A stretch of DNA of 64,000 nt from Panulirus ornatus (lineage: Eukaryota; Arthropoda; Malacostraca; Decapoda; Palinuridae): the NCBI RefSeq assembly GCF_036320965.1, contig NC_092264.1, forward strand, positions 15,046,275 through 15,110,274, in the 5' to 3' direction. Below the pieces are notes generated by a model, which was given only the letters and a program-made list of their open reading frames with translations, had not been told where the DNA came from and did not search any database. Position 1 is the first letter of the stretch. Each line of letters begins with the position of its first letter. Made by a program: the position numbers and the translations under genes. Positions 10,302 to 25,179 of the stretch are shown in pieces.

Positions 10302-13300
10302 CTGAAAACAGAAAAAGAAATCAACAAATGGTTCACTCCCAAAGACATAATCATCAAAGCTAACAATGTATGTTATCAGAGATATGAGCTTGGCAATTTC
10401 CTTGGAAAAGAAATCCCTTTAAACAGCAGTGTGGCAGATTTAATTCAATATGTATGATTACAAACAGTATATAAGACAGTTCCTCAGCACTGCCAGTGTT
10501 ACTTTAAATACTTTAAAATGTACTAATTTTCAACTCATCTGAGGAATTTGAAATAATCTTAATAAAGGAATACACTTATAAGTAAATAAATATCAATATG
10601 AGCAGACAACTTTCACATAAAACTGAGTAGATTTTATTTCCAAAACAATATCATACAAATTAAAGCATCACTCATTAAATCAAATACTGTAATACATAAC
10701 TTACCAACAATGAAGTCTAAAAATAATTGTCACCCTTTCATAATGACTTGTTTCACATCCCCACAAACAGGAAAAGTACATGAGGTGAGATTTTACCATG
10801 AAATAGGGACAGCATGTAGCATTCACCACATACAATATTTTGTACTGTTGTTCTCTAATACCACAAGCACTGCACAATCATTACTCATGGACTCCTCTGA
10901 AAGTGTTTTTAGCTAACAGTCTTGCCTTTTCTTAAAGGTTTCAGTACTCACTCATTCCAGGTTCTTTATAAAGGATACATTAAAGAGTCTCTCCATAATT
11001 TTCATTCTAACTGGGCTTTCAAATAATTGTGTTTTGTGCCTTCTTGAAGTATTCTGCAGAATTCTTGCACATCATCATTCTTTTCTTCCATCTTGAATCC
11101 TTGGATGTTTTCTCTAATCCTGTCAGGCATAAATATTATATAAAGAATCTTTCTCTTTTTTTTATGTTGGGTAATTCATATTCTGTCAATCCTTCATAAC
11201 AGTTCCTGTGTTCCATTTCTTCTATTGCAAACAAACAAAATGCTTTTGAATTTCCTCTACCTCATCAGTTTTGGCTTGCTTAGTTGGTAACCACACAATA
11301 CAATAGTATATGTATTTGCCTCATAAAAACACTAAACATTTTCATTACCAGCTTCACTTGTTACATTGACTCTACTGCCATGGCCACCCCTTTAAGGGAG
11401 TTCTAGTTGGAACCAGCATCAGATACATAGATAGACAGACAGCTTTTTGTTTCTCAAAGTGGAAGTGCACAAAATTACATCGCTCATCTTCTGCCTTGAA
11501 GGTAGAATATTCTAAACGTGCTTTCTAAATTCAAGCTTTCCATTTCTGATGAATACTATATATCTGATATTTTTTACTTTCAATCTCTTTCTCTGTTGAA
11601 CCACTGCAAAGTGTCACTGTTATATAATTAATTTTCCTTGATATTCATTAAAAAATTAAAGAATGAAAAAAGGTTTCTCTCCTGGGAGGTGTCCTGTGAG
11701 TCAAGACAAACATATCACGTCTCTGAAGGGTTATAAACCTTTAAATCCCTACGTTATTGATAAAGTAAATGCCACTCACCCCTTATCAAAGACCTGTTAG
11801 CTATTAAGGAATTAGCTCTGCTCAAGTCCATCCTCTGGCTAATTCACAGCCTCTTCTCAGTGATAGCCATCATTCCTTGACAATCAGTACCAACATAATG
11901 TGCTTCATGATTCATAAATCACAGACAATAACCCAAAGGAGGTCACTGTCAGTTACAAGAAAGGTTTTCAAATTAGAAGGGAAGGAAGGGTGGGAAGCAA
12001 GCTTCAGAATACCTTTAGGAGCTCTATTGTATGAAGCAAAAAGAGAACCTTTGAAGTCAGTTCATGGAATATACACTGATACTTAATGAGGACATTTTTC
12101 AGAATCTATGAAAGAAAATGTGTGGTCAGCCTCTAATGCAGGTTTGACTGTCACCTATGATGTATGCACTGATCTTTGCTGCTTAGGCACATCCTTAAAG
12201 ACAAACCCCTGAAAGACACCATAAAACGACTGACATCAAAATCCAGGTCAGCTGTTCCATATGCACCCAAGTAACTGAAAAAATATAATTATGGAGGATT
12301 CAGCTCATCCTCACCAGAGGGAACAGGCATCAGAGATAAAGTAATAAATAGCACATAATCAATATGTGTTTGATGACAGAGTGGCAGATATAGGGTGTTT
12401 TGGTCGAGGTGGTGTGCAAAGTGAGAGGGTTAGGGAAAATGATTTGGTAAACAGAGAAGAGGTAGTAAAAGCTTTGCGGAAAATGAAAGCCGGCAAGGCA
12501 GCAGGTTTGGATGGTATTGCAGTGGAATTTATTAAAAAAGGGGGTGACTGTATTGTTGACTGGTTGGTAAGGTTATTTAATGTATGTATGACTCACGGTG
12601 AGGTGCCTGAGGATTGGCGGAATGCGTGCATAGTGCCATTGTACAAAGGCAAAGGGGATAAGAGTGAGTGCTCAAATTACAGAGGTATAAGTTTGTTGAG
12701 TATTCCTGGTAAATTATATGGGAGGGTATTGATTGAGAGGGTGAAGGCATGTACAGAGCATCAGATTAGGGAAGAGCAGTGTGGTTTCAGAAGTGGTAGA
12801 GGATGTGTGGATCAGATGTTTGCTTTGAAGAATGTATGTGAGAAATACTTAGAAAAGCAAATGGATTTGTATGTAGCATTTATGGATCCGGAGAAGGCAT
12901 ATGATAGAGTTGATAGAGATGCTCTGTGGAAGGCATTAAGAATATATGGTGTGGGAGGCAAGTTGTTAGAAGCAGTGAAAAGTTTTTATCGAGGATGTAA
13001 GGCATGTGTACGCGTAGGAAGAGAGGAAAGTGATTGGTTCTCAGTGAATGTAGGTTTGCGGCAGGGGTGTGTGATGTCTCCATGGTTGTTTAATTTGTTT
13101 ATGGATGGGGTTGTTAGGGAGGTGAATGCAAGAGTTTTGGAAAGAGAGGCAAGTATGAAGTCTGTTGGGGATGAGAGAGCTTGGGAAGTGAGTCAGTTGT
13201 TGTTCACTGATGATACAGGGCTGGTGGCTGATTCATGTGAGAAACTGCAGAAGCTGGTGACTGAGTTTGGTAAAGTGTGTGAAAGAAGAAAGTTAAGAGT

Positions 13301-14142
13301 AAATGTGAATAAGAGCAAGGTTATTAGGTACAGTAGGGTTGAGGGTCAAGTCAATTGGGAGGTGAGTTTGAATGGAGAAAAACTGGAGGAAGTAAAGTGT
13401 TTTAGATATCTGGGAGTGGATCTGGCAGCGGATGGAACCATGGAAGCGGAAGTGGATCATAGGGTGGGGGAGGGGGCGAAAATTCTGGGAGCCTTGAAGA
13501 ATGTGTGGAAGTCGAGAACATTATCTCGGAAAGCATAAATGGGTATGCTTGAAGGAATAGTGGTTCCAACAATGTTGTATGGTTGCGAGGCGTAGGCTAT
13601 GGATAGAGTTGTGCGCAGGAGGATGGATGTGCTGGAAATGAGATGTTTGAGGACAATGTGTGGTGTGAGGTGGTTTGATCGAGTAAGTAACGTAAGGGTA
13701 AGAGAGATGTGTGGAAATAAAAAGAGCGTGGTTGAGAGAGCAGAAGAGGGTGTTTTGAAATGGTTTGGGCACATGGAGAGAATGAGTGAGGAAAGATTGA
13801 CCAAGAGGATATATGTGTCGGAGGTGGAGGGAACGAGGAGAAGAGGGAGACCAAATTGGAGGTGGAAAGATGGAGTGAAAAAGATTTTGTGTGATCGGGG
13901 CCTGAACATGCAGGAGGGTGAAAGGAGGGCAAGGAATAGAGTGAATTGGAGCGATGTGGTATACCGGGGTTGACGTGCTGTCAGTGGATTGAATCGGGGC
14001 ATGTGAGCGTCTGGGATAAACCATGGAAAGCTGTGTAGGTATGTATATTTGCGTGTGTGGACGTATGTATATACATGTGTATGGGGGTGGGTTGGGCCAT
14101 TTCTTTCGTCTGTTTCCTTGCGCTACCTCGCAAACGCGGGAG

Positions 14143-14173
<31 letters not shown>

Positions 14174-17100
14174 TCAATATAACAAAAAAGTAAATAAAAT
14201 AAATAAAACAATTGTATAAACACTGGCCCCTGAAAAAGCTGGCAGAATGCAACAGCATGTGAACTCAGAGAACTGTGAGCTCTGAGCAGCTGGAAGAGTG
14301 TGTGTCATTGAAATTAGACTGATAGCAGTTGCCAATTGGCCAAGGCAGGTCTAATCAACAAACAGCAGTTGCAATCAACCTAGGATCATTTAAAATAGGG
14401 TGAGCAAAAGCTGGTACTTCCTCACTTGAATCATGATGGCTGGAAGGTTCTTGATCTTTTCCAAGAAATATACTTCATGTGTGTCAAACAGACCACAAAG
14501 GAAAGAAAAATACTGTTAGTTCAGTTTCAACTTCAAACATCAAATGTGACAAGTAAGAGGATCACCATGGAATTCATCAGCTTTTATCTATGTCACCAAC
14601 TTCATTACCATTTTAGTGGGTGCACCAAAAGCATACAGCCTCACTTCTGTGAGCCCATATGCACCTTATGTTAGGTATAATCATCACCCTTGTTCACAAA
14701 AACCTGATACCAAGTCTCCTTTCAATACGAATTAGAACCATATGAAGATATGATCTGGATAGAGTGAACTCATCATGCCTCCTCTACCCAGGATGTTCAA
14801 ACATTTGTTACAACTGTTATTGTGTATTAAATCAAATGTGCCTCAAGATCATTTAGAAGTTACAACATATACTTACTCTGCTTCACTTGTGCAGTTGTAG
14901 AGGATGCCTTTTCTTCAACACCGATGAATGAGAATTTTGTTTCAAAAATTTCTTTCGCAAGTTGTGTACATCCAGGTGTTACAGTTGCACTTACAAGAAT
15001 CTTCTGAACTTTTTCTGGAAAGAAAAATGAAGATGAAATGTTACATGAAATTTTCACAAGACAAAGGAAAAAAATCATCTTTGAGCTTGTGAAAAGCATG
15101 TCATTAAGCTTGATCAAGACAAAGGAAAAAAAAATCACCTTTGAGCTTACGAAAAGCATGTCATTAAGCTTGATCAAGAAGGAATCTAGTCACTTTAGGT
15201 CAAAGAACATATGCTTACATTATAATGGCACAGTCACACATAATGCATACAAAATGTAATGTAATACTATCGTGTTCAGAAAACAGTGTGAAAATTCAAC
15301 TTACAAACACCATCAAGCTCTTGCCAAGCCATCCCCATAACTCCATCATCTATGATGGCAAGAATCCCCCACCCCTCTTCACTGCTACATCAACAATCAG
15401 TCTCATCATCCAAAGATCAACAGAAAGTTAACTTAAGTCCACATGGGAAGGTGGATTAGGTGATGGATGAGAAGTGCAGAGTCGTCTAGCTCAAAAACAT
15501 GCTTTTCACAAGTTCAAAGCTGATTTCTTGTTCCAATTCCATATTGCCTTCTCCATGTAGTCTTACCTAATATCCTTGCCATTTACAAATAATTGATTTT
15601 TCATTCATGGATTATACAAAAGTAACATTCCCCCAATACGAAGAGTTATCTGAGTTTTACTGGTATAATAAATAAGAATATATGGTGTGGGGGGCAAGTT
15701 GTTAGAAGCAGTGAAAAGTTTTTATCGAAGATGTAAGGCATGTGTACGTGTAGGAAGAGAGGAAAGTGATTGCTTCTCAGTGAATGTTGGTTTGTGGCAG
15801 GGGTGTGTGATGTCTCCATGGTTGTTTAATTTGTTAATGGATGGGGTTGTTAGGGAGGTGAATGCAGAAGTTTTGGAAAGAGGGGCAAGTATGCAGTCTG
15901 TTGTGGATGAGAGAGCTTGGAAAGTGAGTCAGTTGTTGTTCGCTGATGATACACCACTGGTGGCTGATTCATGTGAGAAACTGCAGAAGCTGGTGACTGA
16001 GTTTGGTAAAGTGTGTGAAAGAAGAAAGCTGAGAGTAAATGTGAATAAGAGCAAGGTTATTAGGTACAGTAGGGTTGAGGGACAAATCAATTGGGAGGTA
16101 AGTTTGAATGGACAAAAACTGGAGGAAGAGAAGTGTTTTAGATATCTGGGAGTAGATTTGGCAGCGGATGGAACCATGGAAGCGGAAGTGAATCATAGGG
16201 TGGGGGAGGGGGCAAAAGTTCTGGGAGCGTTGAAGAATGTGTGGAAGTCGAGAGCATTATCTCGGAAAGCAAAAATGGCTATGTTTGAAGGAATAGTGGT
16301 TCCAACAATATGGTTGCGAGGCGTGGGATATAAATAGAGTTGTGCGGAGGAGGGTGGATGTGCTTGAAATGAGATGTTTGAGGACAATATGTGTTGTGAA
16401 GTGGTTTGATTGAGTAAGTAATAATAAGGTAAGAGAGATGTGTGGTAAAAAAAAGCATGTGGTTGAGAAAGCAGAGGAGGGAGTTCTGAAATGGTTTGGT
16501 CACATGGAGAGAATGAGTGAGGAAAGATTGACAAAGAGGATATATGTGTCAGAGGTGGAGGGAACGAGGAGAAGTGGGAGACCAAACTGGAGGTGGAAGA
16601 ATGGAGTGAAAAAGATTTTGAGCGATCGGGGCCTGAACATGCAAGGAATAGAGTGAATTGGAACAACGTGGTATACTGAGGTCGACGTGCTGTCAATGGA
16701 TTGAACCAGGGCGTGTGAAGCATCTGGGGTAAACCATGGAAAGTTCTGTGGGGCCTGGATGTGGAAAGGGAGCTGTGGTTTCAGTGCATTATACATGACA
16801 GCTAGAGACTGAGTGTGAACGAATGTGGCCTTTGTTGTCTGTTCCTAGTGCTACCTCACGCACATGCGGGGGAGGGGGTTGTTATTTCATGTGTGGCAGG
16901 GTGGCGATGGGAATGAATAAAGGCAGACAGTATGAATTATGTAAATGTGTATATATGAACATGTCTGTGTGTGTATATATACGTATACATTGAGATGTAT
17001 AGGTATGTATATTTGCGTGTGTGGACATGTATGTATATACATGGGTATGTGGGTGGGTTGGGCCATTCTTTCGTCTGTTTCCTTGCTCTACCTCGCTAAC

Positions 17101-18933
17101 GCGGGAGACAGCGACAAAGCAAAATACATAAACATAAATATATAAGATTCAAAGAGCATATCAACACTCATGTACAGATGACCCATATAAGTTTCAACCA
17201 AAAACTTGTGCCAGTATACACTTGATGCCATATGCATCAAAAGTATGTAATAATTCACAAGGTAATTCAATTTTGGGTCTTCAGACACGTTTCTTGGTTT
17301 AAAAAGTGAGCTAAACATTCCTGCACATTACCAGCCCATATCATGCAAAAACAAATATTCTACGTTACCAAAAAGTGTGGAAATGAAAACATTTAGAAAG
17401 ATTTATAACACCAATCAATGCACTCATTTCATAATTGTGATGCTAGCATTTGATTTACTGTTTAATGTATCAAATATTATAGAGTAATAATCTAAACATT
17501 TTTAAGACAAAAATAAGAATTTTTTAAAGAAGGCATATGATAGAGTTGATAGAGATGCTCTGTGGAAGGTATTAAGAATATATGGTGTGGGAGGAAAGTT
17601 GTTAGAAGCAGTGAAAAGTTTTTATCGAGGATGTAAGGCATGTGTACGTGTAGGAAGAGAGGAAAGTGATTGGTTCTCAGTGTATGTAGGTTTGTGGCAG
17701 GGGTGTGTGATGTCTCCATGGTTGTTTAATTTGTTTATGGATGGGGTTGTTAGGGAGGTAAATGCAAGAGTTTTGGAAAGAGGGGCAAGTATGAAGTCTG
17801 TTGGGGATGAGAGAGCTTGGGAAGTGAGTCAGTTGTTGTTCGCTGATGATACAGCGCTGGTGGCTGATTCATGTGAGAAACTGCAGAAGCTGGTGACTGA
17901 GTTTGGTAAAGTGTGTGGAAGAAGAAAGTTAAGGGTAAATGTGAATAAGAGCAAGGTTATTAGGTACAGTAGGGTTGAGGGTCAAGTCAATTGGGAGGTG
18001 AGTTTGAATGGAGAAAAACTGGAGGAAGTGAAGTGTTTTAGATATCTGGGAGTGGATCTGGCAGCGGATGGAACCATGGAAGCGGAAGTGGATCATAGGG
18101 TGGGGGAGGGGGCAAAAATTCTGGGGGCCTTGAAGAATGTGTGGAAGTCGAGAACATTATCTCGGAAAGCAAAAATGGGTATGTTTGAAGGAATAGTGGT
18201 TCCAACAATGTTGTATGGTTGCGAGGCGTGGGCTATGGATAGAGTTGTGCGCAGGAGGATGGATGTGCTGGAAATGAGATGTTTGAGGACAATGTGTGGT
18301 GTGAGGTGGTTTGATCGAGTGAGTAACGTAATGGTAAGAGAGATGTGTGGAAATAAAAAGAGCGTGGTTGAGAGAGCAGAAGAGGGTGTTTTGAAGTGGT
18401 TTGGGCACATGGAGAGAATGAGTGAGGAAAGATTGACCAAGAGGATATATGTGTCGGAGGTGGAGGGAACGAGGAGAAGAGGGAGACCAAATTGGAGGTG
18501 GAAAGATGGAGTGAAAAAGATTTTGTGTGATCGGGGCCTGAACATGCAGGAGGGTGAAAGGAGGGCATGGAATAGAGTGAATTGGAGCGATGTGGTATAC
18601 CGGGGTTGACGTGCTGTCAGTGGATTGAATCAAGGCATGTGAAGCGTCTGGGGTAAACCATGGAAAGCTGTGTAGGTATGTATATTTGCGTGTGTGGACG
18701 TATGTATATACATGTGTATGGGGGGGGGGGGCCATTTCTTTCGTCTGTTTCCTTGCGCTACCTTGCAAACGCGGGAGACAGCGACAAAGTATAATAAAAA
18801 AAAAAAAATAATAATTTTTTCTTTCATACTATTCGCCATTTCCCGCATTAGTAAGGTAGCGTTAAGAACAGAGGACTGGGCCTTTGAGGGAATATCCTCA
18901 CCTGGCCCCCTTCTCTGTTCATTCTTTTGAAAG

Positions 18934-18969
<36 letters not shown>

Positions 18970-21900
18970 AGGGGAGGATTTCCAGCCCCCTGCTCCCTTC
19001 CCTTTTAATCGCCTTCTACGACACGCAGGGAATACGTGGGAAGTATTCTTTCTCCCCTATCTGTAATAATTTTTAGTATGTGATAGAGTGTAAGAAAGTA
19101 AACTCTGGATTGATATGGGTAAAACTGAAAGTGGATGGAGAGAGATCGGTGATTATTGGTGAATATGCACCTGGGCATGAGAAGAAAGATCACGAGAGGC
19201 TAGTATTTTGGGAGTACCTGAGTGAGTGTGTTAGAAGTTTTGATGGACGAGACCGGGTTATAGTGATGGGTGATTTGAATGCAAAGATGAGTAATGTGGC
19301 AGTTGAGGAAATAATTGGTGCACATGGAGTGTTCAGTGTTGTAAATGGAAATGGTGAAGAGCTTGTAGATTTGTGCACTGAAAAAGGACTGGTGATTGGG
19401 AATACCTGGTTTAAAAAGAGACATACATAAGTATACGTATGTAAGTAGGAGAGATGGCCAGAGAGCGTTATTGGATTACATCTTAATTGATAGGCATGTG
19501 AAAGAGACTTTTGGATGTTAATGTGCTGAGAGGTGCAACTGGAGGGATGTCTGATCATCATCTTGTGGAGGCGAAGGTGAAGATTTGTATAGGTTTTCAA
19601 AAGAGAGAATGTTGGGGTGAAGAGAGTGGTGAGAGTAAGTGAGCTTGGGAAGGAGACTTGTGTATGGAAGTACCAGGAGAGACTGAGTACAGAATGGAAA
19701 AAGGTGAGAACAAAGGACGTAAGGGGAGTGGGAGAGAAATGGGATGTATTTAAGGAAGCAATGATAGCTTGCGCAAAAGATGCTTGTGGCATGAGAATGT
19801 GGGAGGTGAGCAGATTAGAAAGGGTAGCGAGTGGTGGGATGAAGAAGTAAGATTATTAGTGAAAGAGAAGAGAGAGGCAGCATTTGGACAATTTTTGCAG
19901 GGAAAAAATGCAAATGACTGGGAGATGTATAAAAGAGGCAAGAGGCAAGAAAGAGGGCAAATGAGAGTTGGGGTGAGAGAGTATCATTAAATTTTATGGA
20001 CAATAAAAAGATGATGGTGAATGAGAATACCTGGTTAAAAAGAGAGATATACATAAGTTCTTTCTTTCTTTTAAACTATTCGCCATTTCCCGCATTAGCG
20101 AGGTAGCGTTAAGAACAGAGGACTGGGAGTTTTTTGGAATATCCTCACCTGGCCCCCCTCTGCTCCTTCTTTTGGAAAATTAAAAAAAAAATGAGAGGGG
20201 AGGATTTCCAGCCCCCCGCTCCCTCCCCTTTTAGTCGCCTTCTACGACAGGCAGGGAATACATGGGAAGTATTCTTAATCCCCTATCCCAGGGATAATAT
20301 ACATAAGTATATAAGTATAAGTATATAAGTATAAGGGGGTGACTGTATTATTGACTGGTTGGTAAGGTTATTTAATGTATGTATGACCCATGATGAGGTG
20401 CCTGAGGATTGGCGGAATGCGTGCATAGTGCCATTGTACAAAGGCAAAGGGGATAAGAGTGAGTGCTCAAATTACAGAGGTATAAGTTTGTTGAGTATTC
20501 CTGGTAAATTATATGGGAGGGTATTGATTGAGAGGGTGAAGGCATGTACAGAGCATCAGATTGGGGAAGAGCAGTGTGGTTTCAGAAGTGGTAGAGGATG
20601 TGTGGATCAGGTGTTTGCTTTGAAGAATGTATGTGAGAAATACTTAGAAAAGCAAATGGATTTGTATGTAGCATTTATGGATCTGGAGAAGGCATATGAT
20701 AGAGTTGATAGAGATGCTCTGTGGAAGGTATTAAGAATATATGGTGTGGAAGGCAAGTTGTTAGAAGCAGTGAAAAGTTTTTATCGAGGATGTAAGGCAT
20801 GTGTACGTGTAGGAAGAGAGGAAAGTGACTGGTTCTCAGTGAATGTGGGTTTGCGGCAGGGGTGTGTGATGTCTCCATGGTTGTTTAATTTGTTTATGGA
20901 TGGGGTTGTTAGGGAGGTAAATGCAAGAGTTTTGGAAAGAGGGGCAAGTATGAAGTCTGTTGGGGATGAGAGAGCTTGGGAAGTGAGTCAGTTGTTGTTC
21001 GCTGACGATACAGCGCTGGTGGCTGATTCATGTGAGAAACTGCAGAAGCTGGTGACTGAGTTTGGTAAAGTGTGTGAAAGAAGAAAGTTAAGAGTAAATG
21101 TGAATAAGAGCAAGGTTATTAGGTATAGTAGGGTTGAGGGTCAAGTCAATTGGGAGGTAAGTTTGAATGGAGAAAAACTGAAGGAAGTAAAGTGTTTTAG
21201 ATATCTGGGAGTGGATCTGGCAGCAGATGGAACCATGGAAGCGGAAGTGGATCATAGGGTGGGGGAGGGGGCGAAAATCCTGGGAGCCTTGAAGAATGTG
21301 TGGAAGTCGAGAACATTATCTCGGAAAGCAAAAATGGGTATGTTTGAAGGAATAGTGGTTCCAACAATGTTGTATGGTTGCGAGGCGTGGGCTATGGATA
21401 GAATTGTTCGCAGGAGGATGGATGTGCTGGAAATGAGATGTTTGAGGACAATGTGTGGTGTGAGGTGGTTTGATCGAGTAAGTAACGTAAGGGTAAGAGA
21501 GATGTGTGGAAATAAAAAGAGCGTGGTTGAGAGAGCAGAAGAGGGTGTTTTGAAATGGTTTGGGCACATGGAGAGAATGAGTGAGGAAAGATTGACCAAG
21601 AGGATATATGTGTCGGAGGTGGAGGGAACGAGGAGAAGTGGGAGACAAAATTGGAGGTAGAAAGATGGAGTGAAAAAAATTTTGTGTGATCGGGGCCTGA
21701 ACATGCAGGAGGGTGAAAGGAGGGCAAGGAATAGAGTGAATTGGATCGATGTGGTATACCGGGGTTGACGTGCTGTCAGTGGATTGAATCAGGGCATGTG
21801 AAGCGTCTGGGGGTAAACCATGGAAAGCTGTGTAGGTATGTATATTTGCGTGTGTGGATGTATGTATATACATGTGTATCTGGGTGGGTTGGGCCATTTC

Positions 21901-24808
21901 TTTCGTCTGTTTCCTTGCGCTACCTCACAAACGCGGGAGACAGCGGAAAAAAAAAAAAAAATCTGTATGTAAGTAGGAGATGTGGCCAGAAAACGTTATT
22001 GGATTACATCTTAATTGATAGGCGCACGAAAGATACTTTTGGATGTTAATGTGCTGCGAGGTGCAACTGGAGGGATGTCTGATCATTATCTTGTGGAGGA
22101 GAAGGTGAAGATTTCTAGAGGTTTTCAGAAAAGAAGAGAGAATGTTGGGGTAAAGAGAGTGGTGAGAGTAAGTGAGCTTGGGAAGGAGACATGTGTGAGA
22201 AAGTACCAGGAGAGACTGAGTACAGAATGGAAAAAGTTGAGAACAAAGGACGTAAGGGGAGTGGGGGAGGAATGGGATGTACTTAGGGAAGCAGTGATGG
22301 CTTGTGCAAAAGATGCTTGTGGTGTGAGAAGTGTGGGAGGTGGGCAGACTAGAAAGGGTAGTGAGTGGTGGGAAGAAGAAGTAAGATTATTAGTGAAAGA
22401 GAAGAGAGAGACATTTGGACAATTTTTGCAGGGAAATAATGCAAATGACTGGGAGATGTATAAAAGAAAGAGGCAGGAGGTCAAGAGAAAGGTGCAAGAG
22501 GCAATAAAGAGGGCAAATGATAGTTGGGGTGAGAAAGTATCATTAAATTTTAGGGAGAACAAAAAGATGTTTTGGAATGAGGTAAATAAAGTGCGTAAGA
22601 CAAGGGAACAAATGGGAACATCAGTGAAGGGGGTAAACGGGGAGGTGATAACAAGTAGTGGTGATGTGAGGAGATGGCGTGAATATTTTGAAGGTTTGTT
22701 GAATGTGTTTGATGATAGGGTGGCAGATATAGAGTGTTTTGGTCAAGATGGTGTGCAAAGTGAGAGGGTTAGGGAGAATGATTTGGTAAACAGAGAAGAG
22801 GTAGTAAAAGCTTTGCGGAAGATGAAAGCTACAAGGCAGCAGGTTTGGATGATACTGCAGTGGAATTTATTAATAAAAATGGGGTGACTGTATTGTTGAC
22901 TGGTTGGTAAGGTTATTTAATGTATGTATGACTCATGGTGGGGTGCCTGAGGACTGGCGGAATGCTTGCATAGTGCCACTGTACAATGGCAAAGGAGATA
23001 AGAGTGAGACCTCAAATTACAGAGGTATAAGTTTGTTGAGTATTCCTGGTAAATTATATGGGAGGGTATTGTTTGAGAGTGTGAAGGCATGTACAGAGCA
23101 TCAGATTGGGGAAGAGCAGTGTGGTTGCAGAGGTGGTAGAGGATGTGTGGATCAGGTGTTTGCTGTAAAGAATGTATGTGAGAAATACTTAGAAAAGCAA
23201 ATGGATTGGTATGTAGCATTTATGGATCTGGAGAAGGCATATGATAGAGTTGATAGAGATGCTCTGTGGAAAGAATTAAGAATATATGGTGTGGGAGGTA
23301 AGTTGTTAGAAGCAGTGAAAAGTTTTTACTGAGGATGTAAGGCATGTGTCAGTGTAGGAAGAGAGGAAAGTGACTGGTTCTCAGTGAATGGTGGTTTACA
23401 GCAGGGGTGCGTGATGTCTCCATTGTTGTTTAATTTGTTTAAGGATGGGGTTGTTAGGGAGGTGAATGGAAGAGTTTTGGAAAGAGGGGCAAGTATGCAG
23501 TCTGTTGTGGATGAGGGAGCTTAGTTAGGGAGTCAGTTGTTTGCTGATGATACAGCACTGGTGGCTGATTCGGGTGAGAAACTGCAGAAGCTGGTGAGTG
23601 AGTTTGGTAAGTGTATGAAAGAAAAAAGCTGAGAGTAAATGTGAATAAGAGCAAGGTTATTAGGTGCAGTAGGGTTGAGGGACAAGTCAACTGGGAGGTA
23701 AGTTTGAATAGACAAAAACTGGAGGAAGTGAAGTGTTTTAGATATCTGGGAGTGGATTTGGCAGCGGATGGAACCATGGAAGCGGAAGTGAATCATAGGG
23801 TGGGGGAGGGGGCGAAAGTTCTGGGAGTGTTGGAAATTGTGTGGAAGTCAAGAACGTTACCTTGGAAAGCAAAATTGGGTATGTTTCAAGGAATAGTGGT
23901 TCCAACAGTTATATGGTTGTGAGGCGTGGGCTATAGATAGAGTTGTTTGGAAGAGGGTGGATGTGCTGGAAATGAGATGTTTGAAGACAATATGTGGTGT
24001 GAGGTGGTTTGATCGAGTAAGTAATGAAAGGGTAAGAGAGATGAGTGGTAATAAAAAGTGTGGTTGAGAGACCAGAAGAGGGTGTTTTGAAATGGTTTGG
24101 TCACATGGAGAGAATGAGTGAGGAAAGATTGACAAAGAAGATATATGTGTCAGAAGTGGAGGGAACGAGAAGTGGGAGACCAAATTGGAGGTGGAAAGAT
24201 GGAGTGAAAAAGATTTTTAGTGATCGGGGCCTGAACATGCAGGAGGGTGAAAGGCGTGCAAGGAATAGAGTGAACTGGAACGATGTGGTATACCGGGGTC
24301 AACATGGTGTCAATGGATTGAACCAGGGCATGTGAAGTGTCTGGGGTAAACCATGGAAAGTTTTGTGGGGCCTGGATGTGGAAAGGGAACTGTGGTTTCA
24401 GTGCATTATACACGATAGCTAGAGAATGAGTGTGAACGAATGTGGCCTTTGTTGTCTTTTCCTAGCACTACCTCGAGCACATGAGGGGGAGGGAGTTTGC
24501 ATTCCATGTGTGGTGGGGAGGCGACAGGAATGAATAAGGACAAACGGTATGAATTATGCACATGTGTATATATGTATATGTCTGTGTGTGTATATATATG
24601 TACATGTTGAGATGTACAGGTATGTATATGTGCGTGTATGGACGCGTATGTATATACATGTGTATGTGGGTGGGTTGGGCCATTCTTTCATCTGTTTCCT
24701 TGCGCTACCTAGCTAACACGGGAGACAACGACGAAAGAATGGCCCAACCCACCCACATACATATTTATATACATACACATCCACACATACATACCTATAC
24801 ATTTCAAC

Positions 24809-24854
<46 letters not shown>

Positions 24855-25127
24855 CTTTGTCGCTGTCTCCCGCGTTTGCGAGGTAGCGCAAGGAAACAGA
24901 CGAAAGAAATGGCCCACCCCCCCCCCACATACACATGTACATACACACGTCCACACACGCAAATATACATACCTACACAGCTTTCCATGGTTTACCCCAG
25001 ACGCTTCACATGCCTTGATTCAATCCACTGACAGCACGTCAACCCCTGTATACCACATGACTCCAATTCACTCTATTCCTTGCCCTCCTTTCACCCTCCT
25101 GCATGTTCAGGCCCCGATCACACAAAA

Positions 25128-25179
<52 letters not shown>

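Noticed and set aside
14100..14147. CRISPR-like regularly recurring core (GCGGGAGACAGCG)
   Set aside because: It is dispersed at the ends of LINEs, with irregular spacing and in a eukaryotic genome.
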